Shown here piece by piece: positions 7,765 to 15,823 of a stretch of 41,892 nucleotides of DNA. Below the pieces are notes generated by a model, which was not told the DNA's origin, did no database searches, and was given only the letters and a program-made list of their open reading frames with translations. How positions within the stretch are numbered: the stretch's first letter is position 1; each line of letters begins with the position of its first letter. A program made the position numbers and the translations under genes. This stretch comes from Treponema sp. (GTDB taxonomy: Bacteria; Spirochaetota; Spirochaetia; Treponematales; Treponemataceae): assembly GCA_012520945.1 (NCBI GenBank), contig JAAYNH010000002.1, forward strand, positions 1-41,892. Direction: 5' to 3'.

Positions 7765-9009
7765 GTGAAAAAAATTAAATCATCAATCAAATTAACACTT
7801 GCATTTTCCGCTTTAATTTTTTTTGTTGTAATATTTTTTTCATTTATTTCTTTTTATAATGTGAATAAAATAAAAAAACAAAATATAGAAAGAGAAATAA
7901 TAAATGCTTTTTTTGAAATTCAAAATTTTTTCATTTCTAATTCATTTTTTCAATTCACAAATGATATATCATATATAATGCGCGAACAAACAAATCTCCC
8001 CTACTATTTGGTTTTTTCAATTTATGACAAAGTAGAAAAAAAAGTATTGATGACTAATGATCCGTTTTTACCATTACTTGAAAAAACAAAACCTGAAAAA
8101 TGTAAAAAATATTTTCAAAAAAATTTTTTTAGTGACGGAGATTTAAATATTATTTACTATTGCTCTGAACTTTTTACTGATAATGAAAATATTTTTTTAC
8201 AAACTGCCATTGATATAAAAAATGATTCCATTGAAGAAATAATTAACTTGTTTATTATTTTTGCAATTAGCTCAATTCCACTTTTTTTTCTAACATATGC
8301 AATCTCAAAATTTTTTGCCAAAACATTTCAAAAACTTGAAAAAGACTATGATAGAGAAAAGCAATTCACTAGCGATGTATCTCATGAACTAAAAACACCA
8401 CTAGCAGTAATTTTAGGACACACAGAATTACTCATGCGTTGGGGCAAAAATGAAACAGACATTCTTGAAGAAAGTTTAAAAACTATTCATAATGAAGCAA
8501 AGTCAATAAATTTATTAATTGAAAATTTACTTATTCTTTCACGTATTGATAACAATGAAAAATCAAAACTTTCAGTAAAATTAGAAAATATTAATATTTC
8601 AGAAATTTTTCAAACATTAATTGAAAATACAAAAATATTAAAACCAGACGCAATTGTTAAAACACAATGTAAAAAAACAGATAGTTTTTTTTGTAACAAA
8701 AATATTTTATTAGAAGCACTTAGAATAATAATGGACAATGCATTAAAATATTCAAAAGAAAAACCGTTTATTATTTTGGGTTTTGAAAAAAATACAATTT
8801 TTGTTAAAGACAATGGCATTGGAATAACACAAGAAGACTTAAAATATATATTTCAAAGATTTTACAGGGTTGAAAAATCACGTAACAAAAAAACAGGCGG
8901 AACGGGTTTAGGTTTAGCTATTGCAAAAAACATTCTTGCACTAACTAATTGTAAAATTAAAGCAGATAGTATTTTAGGAGAAGGTACGACCATTTTTATC
9001 TATAAATAA
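7765..9009 (+). CDS. Sensor histidine kinase, cognate of the regulator at 7092
   Basis: 414 residues starting at a GTG four bases after the regulator's stop. Two membrane helices (about 8-30 and 152-176) enclose a periplasmic loop of about 120 residues that I do not recognise. The H-box SDVSHELKTPL places the phosphorylated histidine at 207. The ATPase domain has the N-box IIMDNALKYSK, G1 DNGIGI, F-box FQRFYRVEKSR and G2 GGTGLGLAIAKN. All key residues are present. The small periplasmic sensor and the secreted protein encoded upstream may act together. It converges on the chemoreceptor gene with two bases between stops. Confidence 0.95.
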   Translation: MKKIKSSIKLTLAFSALIFFVVIFFSFISFYNVNKIKKQNIEREIINAFFEIQNFFISNSFFQFTNDISYIMREQTNLPYYLVFSIYDKVEKKVLMTNDPFLPLLEKTKPEKCKKYFQKNFFSDGDLNIIYYCSELFTDNENIFLQTAIDIKNDSIEEIINLFIIFAISSIPLFFLTYAISKFFAKTFQKLEKDYDREKQFTSDVSHELKTPLAVILGHTELLMRWGKNETDILEESLKTIHNEAKSINLLIENLLILSRIDNNEKSKLSVKLENINISEIFQTLIENTKILKPDAIVKTQCKKTDSFFCNKNILLEALRIIMDNALKYSKEKPFIILGFEKNTIFVKDNGIGITQEDLKYIFQRFYRVEKSRNKKTGGTGLGLAIAKNILALTNCKIKADSILGEGTTIFIYK

Positions 9010-9011
9010 AA

Positions 9012-10883
9012 TTAAATATCCAAAACATATGAATTATCTTGTGTAGCAAATTCATCTAAGGAAGCACCAAGCTCTTCCATCTTATCGCAACTTTCACTGG
9101 ACATTCTTGATACTTCACCCATACGCTTTGTAATATCCTCAGTTCCGATTTTAATTTCATCCATGCCGGATAAGGACTCACTGAAAATTGAACGCATATT
9201 ATCCATTTCGCCGGAAACAACATTTTGTTGCGTGCTAATTTTTTCACAAATAGAACTTATTTTTATTGCAGAAGCAGAAATATCCTTTGTACGAGCCGTC
9301 AATAATTTTGAACGACTGTCAACATTTTTAATTCCTTCTGTAATTTCATTTAAAGATTTCATCATACCTTTTGCTTGCTCGCTAACTCTTCTGAAAGCAT
9401 TGGACGCTTTAACATTTGTTTCATTTGCATTACGAACATTATTAATAATACCATAAATTGCACCGCTAATTCGTTTTGCATTTTCAGAAGTACTTTCCGC
9501 TAAAATTCGAATCTCCTCCGCAACAACACTAAATCCTTTTCCCGCTTCACCGGCATGGGCACTTTCTATTGCCGCATTCATTGAAAGAATATTTGTTTGC
9601 TCAGCAATTGAATTAATCAAATCAATAACTTCGCCAATTTCATCTAGTTGTGAAGTAATATCTGTCAGATATTTTCCGGCAACGTCCATTTTTTCATCTC
9701 CATCAGAAACTAACTCTTGAATTTCTGCGGCACTCTCAACTTTTTCAATTGCTTTTTTATTTACATCACTAATCGTAAAACCTATTTCTTCAATTGCATT
9801 TGTACTTTCTTTTAAAAGATGTGTTTGCTTTTCATTATCTTCAAGTAAAATACCAAGCATTTTAGTCATATCTTGCAAACTGTCAACGGTTTTATTTACC
9901 GCAACATCAAGTAAAACAAATTGTCTACCCAAAGATTCGATATTTGAATTAATTTCATGTGTTGCAGAGGCAGTTTCCATTGCAGACGTATTAATTGTTG
10001 AACTAAAGTCTCTTGCTTTTTCTGCTGTTTTTTTAACTACAACAAAAAAGTCATTTAAAATACTAATTGTATCATTCAATGTATGAACTAAAACTGCCGC
10101 TTCATCGTTAGATTTTTCTTCTGCTTTAAATGTTAAATCACGTTCAGAAAGTTTATCTGCAATAATTTGAATTTTTTTGAATCGTCCCATTAGACTTGAC
10201 ATAAGTACAGTCGTAAAAAATATTACGGAAAAGGAAAATAATACACTGGTAATTATCGCAAAAGTAAAAAATGTTCTTTGGTTTTTTTCAATATATTCGG
10301 AAATTTTTTGAGTGATGTTATTAAAAATTGTACTAAACGTTTCATAAACAATATCGATAGTAACAAACTCACGTTCAATAGCAGCAATTTCATACTCTAA
10401 TGCACTTAAATTTTCCGTTTCACGATAATTTTCAATGCCTTGTGTAATTCCGGAGTTTCGAATTGTATTTATTAGCATGAACGATAAATCCATCTGGGAA
10501 ATATTTTTGTAATGCTCATAAATTACATCCATTTCCGAGCGCATCCCGTTCCATGAATTGATGCAATTTTCTGCTAACTCTTTAATCTCATCATTCATCT
10601 TATTACGTATTTTTGATTTTTCGAGTTTTTTGAAGTCGTCATCCAAAGTATTTAAAATAATAACCCATTCGTGATCCAACAAAACAATATCAACGCCACG
10701 AGAGCGAACACGATCGGAAAAAGTTAAAATATTTTGAAAATCAAAGCGCGTTTGTTGTAAATCTGTTTGAAATTTATATACTCTTGAAATAGATGAAAAA
10801 CCTACTAATAGATAGAAAAAGAGAGAAACAGTTATTATCGTTAAAAAGATTACAAAAAAAGAAAATTTTGTTCGCAAACTCAT
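9012..10883 (-). CDS. Methyl-accepting chemotaxis protein
   Basis: 623 residues from the chosen start. An in-frame ATG nine bases earlier (10892) overlaps the AAGGA site, so the ATG at 10883, eight bases after that site, is the better start. A membrane helix at about 7-29, a helical ligand-binding region, a second helix near 200-225 and a HAMP-like linker precede the signalling domain. The hairpin tip is clear: EQTNILSMNAAIESAHAGEAGKG. This tip binds CheA and CheW. No CheR-tethering pentapeptide ends the protein, so methylation probably relies on direct contact with CheR. The sensed ligand is unknown. Confidence 0.94.
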   Translation of the reverse strand: MSLRTKFSFFVIFLTIITVSLFFYLLVGFSSISRVYKFQTDLQQTRFDFQNILTFSDRVRSRGVDIVLLDHEWVIILNTLDDDFKKLEKSKIRNKMNDEIKELAENCINSWNGMRSEMDVIYEHYKNISQMDLSFMLINTIRNSGITQGIENYRETENLSALEYEIAAIEREFVTIDIVYETFSTIFNNITQKISEYIEKNQRTFFTFAIITSVLFSFSVIFFTTVLMSSLMGRFKKIQIIADKLSERDLTFKAEEKSNDEAAVLVHTLNDTISILNDFFVVVKKTAEKARDFSSTINTSAMETASATHEINSNIESLGRQFVLLDVAVNKTVDSLQDMTKMLGILLEDNEKQTHLLKESTNAIEEIGFTISDVNKKAIEKVESAAEIQELVSDGDEKMDVAGKYLTDITSQLDEIGEVIDLINSIAEQTNILSMNAAIESAHAGEAGKGFSVVAEEIRILAESTSENAKRISGAIYGIINNVRNANETNVKASNAFRRVSEQAKGMMKSLNEITEGIKNVDSRSKLLTARTKDISASAIKISSICEKISTQQNVVSGEMDNMRSIFSESLSGMDEIKIGTEDITKRMGEVSRMSSESCDKMEELGASLDEFATQDNSYVLDI

Positions 10884-10940
10884 AAAACACATCCTTATAA
10901 AAAATGATTAAATAGCGAACTTTATTATATGTACACCAAT

Positions 10941-10969
10941 AGTTTATCTATAAAATTAGAAATTGTCAA
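10941..10969 (-). promoter_or_regulatory. Sigma-70 type promoter of the chemoreceptor gene
   Basis: On the minus strand TTGACA (10969-10964), 17 bp, TAAACT (10946-10941). This gives a leader of about 50 bases ending in AAGGA. The pattern is housekeeping-like, not the sigma-28 pattern often seen for chemoreceptors. Confidence 0.5.
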
Positions 10970-11041
10970 TTTTTTTATTAAAAAATGTTACAAAAATGTT
11001 AAAATTATATACATATCTAATAAAACAAATCAATTATATAA

Positions 11042-11632
11042 TTATTTTTTTATTTGAACATTTTTAAAAGCCATTTCAAGTTTTTCAAAATTTTCAGAAA
11101 CTAATTCTAAATCCTTTTTTGAAGTAATTTCTTTTAATGAATTAATATTTTTTTCCGCCATTTTTTTTATTACTGTAGCTTGTTTAGGATTATTTTTAAG
11201 TGTCTTTTCATAAGATAAAATTCCAAAGGCATTTGTAATTGTAAAAAATTTTTTTAAGGCATTTTCAGAAGAAATTCCACATTCATTCAAAATTAACGTA
11301 ATGTCGGAAAAAGTCCCTTCTTTCAAACAATATTCCTCAACTTGTTCATAAGTTGGATTTTTTATTTCTCCAAGTTTAAATTGAGACATTTTTTCTCTGA
11401 TAATTGAAAAATTTTCATAAAAATTTTCAACATCATTTTTTTCAAGCAAACCATTTAAATTTATAGTTTCATTTTCAACTTGCACTTCATCTTTTTGTAT
11501 AAAAACTTCAGTATCATTTTTTTTAATTTTATTTTTATCTTCAAAAATACGCGGTGCTAAAGGATTAAAATAAAAATAAACTATAGCAACAGCAAGAGGT
11601 ATAACAATTCTTAAAATTCTTGCTTTATTCAT
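11042..11632 (-). CDS. Small membrane-anchored helical protein, function unknown
   Basis: 196 residues. One N-terminal membrane helix (about 7-25) without a lipobox or clear cleavage site suggests an anchored protein with its body outside the inner membrane. The rest is rich in Lys, Glu and Asn with heptad-like helical stretches and no cysteine cluster or known motif except a single cysteine pair region near 108-120. GGAGA lies just before the ATG at 11632. It sits alone between the chemoreceptor and the decarboxylase on the same strand, with over 120 bases on each side. I do not recognise a family. Confidence 0.65.
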   Translation of the reverse strand: MNKARILRIVIPLAVAIVYFYFNPLAPRIFEDKNKIKKNDTEVFIQKDEVQVENETINLNGLLEKNDVENFYENFSIIREKMSQFKLGEIKNPTYEQVEEYCLKEGTFSDITLILNECGISSENALKKFFTITNAFGILSYEKTLKNNPKQATVIKKMAEKNINSLKEITSKKDLELVSENFEKLEMAFKNVQIKK

Positions 11633-11719
11633 CTTTTCTCCACATAAAAATTATTGTATATACTTTTAATTTAATAAAAACATATACAACATCCGATATA
11701 ACACTTATTTAATTGTACA

Positions 11720-11738
11720 TTTTGTACTCCGTACAAAA
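11720..11738. repeat. Perfect 8-bp inverted repeat between decarboxylase and small anchored protein genes
   Basis: TTTTGTAC and GTACAAAA flank a three-base loop. A third GTAC lies at 11714-11717. No T-run follows on the minus strand, so a classical terminator is unlikely; it may be an operator or mRNA-end hairpin. The rest of 11633-11757 is AT-rich with nothing else clear. Confidence 0.4.
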
Positions 11739-11757
11739 AACAAATATTATATATCTT

Positions 11758-12930
11758 TTAATTCATAAAATATGTCTTTATTGGTGGAAATCCGTTAAAT
11801 TCAACTGATGCATAACTTGAAGTATACGCACCGGTCGAAAGCCAATAAAGCCTCTGTCCTGATTTTATATCCGTTGGTAATTTATATTTACAATCTTCAT
11901 ACATGATGTCCATACTGTCGCATGTAGGTCCGGCTAAAATTACATTAGCACTTTTTTTACTTGTATTGCAATCACGAGTTACCACCGGATATTTAATTGA
12001 TTCACCCAAAGTTTCAATCAGGCCGTTAAATTTTCCTGTATCCAAATAAACCCAACGATTTAATGCTGTATTGTTTTTTCTTGATATAAGTACAATTTCG
12101 CTTGTCAGAATTCCGGCATCCCCAACAAGAGAACGACCTGGTTCTAAAATAATTTGTGGAATATCATCTCCAAAGTCATCGCGTAAATAACGTGTAATTT
12201 CAGAAGCATATTCTTTTAAATCATTTGTCGGATCAATGTAAGAGGCAGGGAAGCCACCTCCCATATTAATCATTTTCAAGTTTATACCTTCCTCTTCTTC
12301 CAAGCTTGTCATTAAATATTTTGTCTTTGCTATAGCATCGTTCCACTGCCCAATATCCCTTTGTTGACTTCCAACATGGAAAGAAATACCATAAGGAGTT
12401 AACGATAATTCTCTAGCTTTAATAAACAAGTCATAAGCCATATCAGGATGACAACCGAATTTTCGTGAAAGAGGCCAATCTGCTGTTGCCGAATTTTCAA
12501 CCAAAATACGAACATATATTTTTGAACCGGGAGCAAACTTTGCAATGTTTTTCAAATCTTCTTTACTGTCAGTTGCAAACATACGCACACCTTTTTCAAA
12601 AAAGTATGCTATGTCTTTTGCTTTTTTAATTGTATTACCATATGTAATTCTTTCAGGTTCCACACCTAATGCTAAAACTTTATCCAGCTCATACCTAGAA
12701 GCAATATCAAAATTTGAGCCCAAATCCGCTACTGTTTTTATAACTTCTGCAGCAGGATTCGCTTTTACCGCATAATAAATATCTGCATAAGGAAAAGAAT
12801 TTTGTAACTTTAAATAATTCTTTTTTATTGTACGCAAATTAATTACCAAATTTGGAGTTTCCAACTTATCCGAAAACTCCAAAAAACGCTCCCATTCAGC
12901 ATCCGAGATGTAATCTGATCGCTCAACCAT
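11758..12930 (-). CDS. PLP-dependent ornithine/lysine-type decarboxylase (fold III)
   Basis: 390 residues, typical of the eukaryotic-like ornithine decarboxylase group. The PLP lysine is K56 in YYAVKANPA. Other family motifs are present: GISFHVGSQ, MINMGGGFPASY, LEPGRSLVG and the active-site cysteine C337 in GPTCDSMD, which is contributed across the dimer interface. The product would be putrescine (or cadaverine). The substrate preference between ornithine and lysine cannot be settled by eye. GGGGG precedes the ATG at 12930. It diverges from the membrane gene at 13016 and stands as a single gene, so polyamine supply here is not linked to other polyamine genes in the window. Confidence 0.9.
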   Translation of the reverse strand: MVERSDYISDAEWERFLEFSDKLETPNLVINLRTIKKNYLKLQNSFPYADIYYAVKANPAAEVIKTVADLGSNFDIASRYELDKVLALGVEPERITYGNTIKKAKDIAYFFEKGVRMFATDSKEDLKNIAKFAPGSKIYVRILVENSATADWPLSRKFGCHPDMAYDLFIKARELSLTPYGISFHVGSQQRDIGQWNDAIAKTKYLMTSLEEEEGINLKMINMGGGFPASYIDPTNDLKEYASEITRYLRDDFGDDIPQIILEPGRSLVGDAGILTSEIVLISRKNNTALNRWVYLDTGKFNGLIETLGESIKYPVVTRDCNTSKKSANVILAGPTCDSMDIMYEDCKYKLPTDIKSGQRLYWLSTGAYTSSYASVEFNGFPPIKTYFMN

Positions 12931-12981
12931 AAGGCATTACCCCCATAGAAAGAAATATTTGCAAAATGCTTATTTAAGTAT

Positions 12982-13009
12982 ATAACATTTTAAAATTTTA
13001 TGATATAGT
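12982..13009 (+). promoter_or_regulatory. Extended -10 promoter, predicted leaderless
   Basis: TGATATAGT (13001-13009), the same nine bases as at 6442-6450, ends seven bases before the A of the ATG at 13016. ATAACA at 12982-12987 is a possible -35 with 16 bp spacing. No Shine-Dalgarno is present; the intervening bases are all T. Confidence 0.55.
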
Positions 13010-13015
13010 TTTTTT

Positions 13016-13513
13016 ATGGATTCAATAGTTCAATGGTTTACAAACACGCTAGGACAATATATAAGTGCTGAATTTGTTGTTTTTATCATCTCTGCCTTAC
13101 CTATTTTAGAATGTCGTGGAGGCTTGCTTGCATCTTCCCTTTTGCAAATTCCAATTTTAAAAGCAATTCCAATTTGTGTTTTTGGAAATATTTTGCCCAT
13201 TCCTTTTATTATACTTTTTATTAAAAAAATTTTTCAATGGTTAAAAAAAATAAATTTTTGCAAAAAACTAATTGAAAAAACTGAAGAACGTGCAATAAAA
13301 AAAAGCGACAAAGTTTCAAAAGGTGAATTTTGGGGTCTTTTAATCTTTGTCGGTATTCCTCTTCCCTATACAGGTGCATGGACAGGTTCTCTCATTGCTT
13401 CCCTTTTGGAAATGGACATAAAAAAAGCAATCCTTGCATGTTTTTTAGGCGTTTTACTAGCTACAATCATCATGTCTTTTTTGTCCTATGGCTTACTTGG
13501 ATTATTTATTTAA
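13016..13513 (+). CDS. Small multidrug export family-like membrane protein
   Basis: 165 residues with four to five predicted membrane segments. The patterns ALPILECRGGLLAS near 27-40 and FVGIPLPYTGAWTGSLIASLL near 112-132 match the family Pfam calls Sm_multidrug_ex (formerly COG2426). Despite that name, function in the family is poorly established. The protein sits in the inner membrane. It is transcribed alone from an extended -10 promoter and its last eight bases overlap the end of the convergent peptidase gene. Confidence 0.8.
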   Translation: MDSIVQWFTNTLGQYISAEFVVFIISALPILECRGGLLASSLLQIPILKAIPICVFGNILPIPFIILFIKKIFQWLKKINFCKKLIEKTEERAIKKSDKVSKGEFWGLLIFVGIPLPYTGAWTGSLIASLLEMDIKKAILACFLGVLLATIIMSFLSYGLLGLFI

Positions 13514-14381
13514 TACGTTTGCTTTTTGCCAATGTATTCAAAAATTTTTTCATAAGCAAAAAAGCACTTGGTGTCAAATTTGATTCATTGTCCATTTCCG
13601 TATGCATCATGCACCAAGTTAACGGCAGTTTTGCTTTTTCATGATTCATCACATTTCTAGCAAAATTTTTATCTTTTTGTAGATTACGCAAATATTCTTT
13701 TGCTTCTTCTTTTGGCAAAACTGTTAGTGCCACCGCGGGAATTCCTTGCGAAATAAATCCCGCATTATCACCATATGGAACAGGAGCTGTTATCCAACCT
13801 TGCGGACTTGTTCTTTTTGCTAAACTAATTGCACTTTCATAAAGTGCTGAAAATTGTTTTTGAAAATGTAAACTTCCTGATGCTTTACCGGCAGTAGAAA
13901 CAACTAAAACTTCTCCACGCCCTGTTCCATCAAGAACAAAAATATCATCATTTACAATTCCCAGTCTCTTAAAAACTTGTGCTAAAGCAAATGAACCTTG
14001 TCTTTCTTGTAAATCATTTTTTTTATCTTTCAAAGTATTTGGCAAGCCCATCTCTTCTCCGTCTGTAAAAAAAATACGCATATTATGTTTTTCTATTGTA
14101 TTATTTTTTATCCAATGTAATACTTGAAAAACTGCAGCACTATTATCATTTGCACCGGGACTTTTTTCAAATCTGTCATAATGAACTAAAACCGTTTTTA
14201 TTCGATATTTCGGATCATATGCTTTTTGTGAAAATTTTATATAAATGTGATTTTTTCCCTCCAGAGAAATTACAGAAAAATCAACATTCATTTTTTCAAT
14301 TAATGAGCACAAAAAATTTTTTCTATTTTGATTTGGAGCGATAAAATTAATAAAATCTTGATTTTGTATCACGCCTATCAA
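13506..14381 (-). CDS. M28-type zinc aminopeptidase-like protein
   Basis: 291 residues. The M28 metal ligands are visible in order: H and D in VHYDRF..SPGANDNSA, the EE pair in TDGEEMGL, D in VLDGTG and H in MMHTEMDN, so a two-zinc site looks complete. There is no signal peptide, so a cytoplasmic peptidase is likely; the peptide substrate is unknown. The open frame begins with TTG at 14381, inside the end of the RRM gene; GTG at 14372 is an alternative start. No ATG fits. The 35-base overlap implies coupled translation with the RRM gene. Confidence 0.82.
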   Translation of the reverse strand: MIGVIQNQDFINFIAPNQNRKNFLCSLIEKMNVDFSVISLEGKNHIYIKFSQKAYDPKYRIKTVLVHYDRFEKSPGANDNSAAVFQVLHWIKNNTIEKHNMRIFFTDGEEMGLPNTLKDKKNDLQERQGSFALAQVFKRLGIVNDDIFVLDGTGRGEVLVVSTAGKASGSLHFQKQFSALYESAISLAKRTSPQGWITAPVPYGDNAGFISQGIPAVALTVLPKEEAKEYLRNLQKDKNFARNVMNHEKAKLPLTWCMMHTEMDNESNLTPSAFLLMKKFLNTLAKSKRIK

Positions 14382-14688
14382 ACCTGTGTTTTTGATTTAT
14401 GTCGTGGTTATAATTACGAAAATTTTTTTTTTCATTTAATTCACGCGGTTCGGCTTCTTTGACACGCAATCGTCTGTTATCCAAAGGTTTACCATTTAAT
14501 GTTGCAATTGCATCAATAGCGGCTTTATCATCATCCATTACAACAAAACCAAATCCTTTTGACTGATTTGTAAATTTATCATAAATAATATTTACACTTA
14601 CCACTTCTCCATATTGAGAAAACAAATTTTGCAATGTTTCTTCCTTTGTTGAAAAACTTAAATTACCCACATAAATTTTTTTTGCCAT
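14347..14688 (-). CDS. RRM-domain RNA-binding protein
   Basis: 113 residues. One RNA-recognition motif fills residues 2-80, with RNP2 KIYVGNLSF and RNP1 KGFGFVVM, whose aromatic residues stack on RNA bases. The tail (81-113) is basic and rich in Arg, Asn and Asp, as in bacterial and cyanobacterial Rbp proteins. These act in the cytoplasm as general single-stranded RNA binders, sometimes in cold response or mRNA localisation. AAGGA lies before the ATG at 14688. It is the first gene of a pair with the M28 peptidase, which overlaps its end. Confidence 0.93.
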   Translation of the reverse strand: MAKKIYVGNLSFSTKEETLQNLFSQYGEVVSVNIIYDKFTNQSKGFGFVVMDDDKAAIDAIATLNGKPLDNRRLRVKEAEPRELNEKKNFRNYNHDINQKHRFDRRDTKSRFY

Positions 14689-14722
14689 ATAACTTCCTTA
14701 TAAAACTATTTTTCTTTCTTAT

Positions 14723-14751
14723 ATAATAAAGTGAATTTTTATTTTTTGCAA
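14723..14751 (-). promoter_or_regulatory. Promoter of the RRM gene with upstream A-tracts
   Basis: On the minus strand TTGCAA (14751-14746), 17 bp, TATTAT (14728-14723). Runs of A on the minus strand fill 14752-14795 directly upstream and could act as an UP element. Confidence 0.5.
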
Positions 14752-14765
14752 GTTTTGTTTTTTAA

Positions 14766-14794
14766 TGTCTTTTTTTTTATGTCTTTTTTTTTTA
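14766..14794. repeat. Tandem ATGTC plus T-run repeat
   Basis: ATGTC followed by about nine to eleven T is present twice in direct succession. Long homopolymers like this are prone to slippage. They lie upstream of the RRM promoter. Confidence 0.6.
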
Positions 14795-14830
14795 CAATTC
14801 GTTCAAAATCAAAATAATTATATAAATAAA

Positions 14831-14859
14831 TTGAAAATTATGTTATTTTTTGATATATT
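14831..14859 (+). promoter_or_regulatory. Promoter of TPR/RseC operon, predicted leaderless
   Basis: TTGAAA (14831-14836), 17 bp, TATATT (14854-14859). The A of the ATG at 14866 is the seventh base after the -10, and no Shine-Dalgarno exists. Confidence 0.6.
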
Positions 14860-14865
14860 ATATGT

Positions 14866-15405
14866 ATGGTTGAATCAGCAGAAAATTTAAATTCACAAGC
14901 AATTGAACTCGCCGCAGAAGGACATTACCCTGAAGCAATTGCCTGCTTCAAACGTGCAATATCTATGTCCAAAAAAAACTATCTTTTATGGTATAATTTA
15001 GGCATAACATACCGTGATTCCGGTAATTTACAAGGAGCTGCAGAAGCACTTACGCAAGCATATAATCTACAATCTTCGGATGCTGAAGTTTTTCAAGCAT
15101 TAGCACATATATATTTTTTGCTTGATGATATAGATAGTGCATTTGAAATAAATTTTGAAGCGTTAGAACTTTTTCCGGATAATGCTCACATTTGGAACAA
15201 TACGGGTGTACTTTATTTTTCTCAAGGAAAATATGACGAAGCGGCAGAAGCATTTGAAGTTGCTGTTTCAATATATCCATACTATTATGATGCTCTTTAT
15301 AATTTACGTGACACTTATGCCGAATTAAATAATGAAGCAGGTAGAGTTGAATGTGAAGAACGTCTCAAAAAACTTTCAAATAATAACGGAAATTTTTATG
15401 CGTGA
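14866..15405 (+). CDS. Short TPR protein
   Basis: 179 residues built almost wholly of TPR units, about four: near 5-38, 40-70, 73-105 and 108-140, with typical end helices such as AIACFKRAIS and AAEAFEVAVSIYPY. There is no signal peptide, membrane helix or enzymatic domain, so it is probably a cytoplasmic scaffold. It opens a two-gene operon and overlaps the RseC-like gene by eight bases. The partner protein is not evident. Confidence 0.85.
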   Translation: MVESAENLNSQAIELAAEGHYPEAIACFKRAISMSKKNYLLWYNLGITYRDSGNLQGAAEALTQAYNLQSSDAEVFQALAHIYFLLDDIDSAFEINFEALELFPDNAHIWNNTGVLYFSQGKYDEAAEAFEVAVSIYPYYYDALYNLRDTYAELNNEAGRVECEERLKKLSNNNGNFYA

Positions 15406-15823
15406 ACGTGCTCTTGTAGTTTCTATCAACGATAATTTTGTGCTTGTACGACCATTAATTACCGATGCATGTATTGCTTGTTCCAACTCAAAATCATGTA
15501 CTTCAAGTTGTGCAAAACCGGGCGAAAGTTTTAGTGTTACAAATCCTAAAAAACTCAATATAAAAGAAGGCGATATTGTTCGCGTTGAAGAACAAAAAAT
15601 CAATATGATTATACAAGGATTTGTTTGTCTTCTCGGGCCCATTTGTTCCGCTATTGCCGGATATGTTTTTGCACCTGTTATTTTAGAAAAGTTCAATAAA
15701 GTTGCCACAGAAGGTAGCAGGGCATTATTCGTTCTTTTAGGACTTGGCTTATCAAGTGCTATTGTTCTTGCTTTTAATAAAATCTTTGCAAAACAAAAAA
15801 GTCACATTACTGAAATTCTTTAA
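15398..15823 (+). CDS. RseC/MucC-like (SoxR-reducing system) membrane protein
   Basis: 142 residues from the ATG at 15398; a longer frame from 15332 lies wholly over the TPR gene. A cysteine cluster CIACSNSKSCTSSC at about 22-36 precedes a short beta domain and two membrane helices (about 69-90 and 108-126), the layout of RseC. In enterobacteria RseC is linked to sigma-E control and to the Rsx complex that reduces SoxR, and in many bacteria to Rnf electron transport. Neither SoxR nor Rnf genes occur in the window. A weak ACGGA precedes the start. Its stop overlaps the cheB stop by four bases. Confidence 0.82.
   Translation: MRERALVVSINDNFVLVRPLITDACIACSNSKSCTSSCAKPGESFSVTNPKKLNIKEGDIVRVEEQKINMIIQGFVCLLGPICSAIAGYVFAPVILEKFNKVATEGSRALFVLLGLGLSSAIVLAFNKIFAKQKSHITEIL

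Noticed and set aside
11720..11738. Inverted repeat considered as the terminator of the decarboxylase gene
   Set aside because: No T-run follows the stem on the minus strand, so it is listed only as a repeat.
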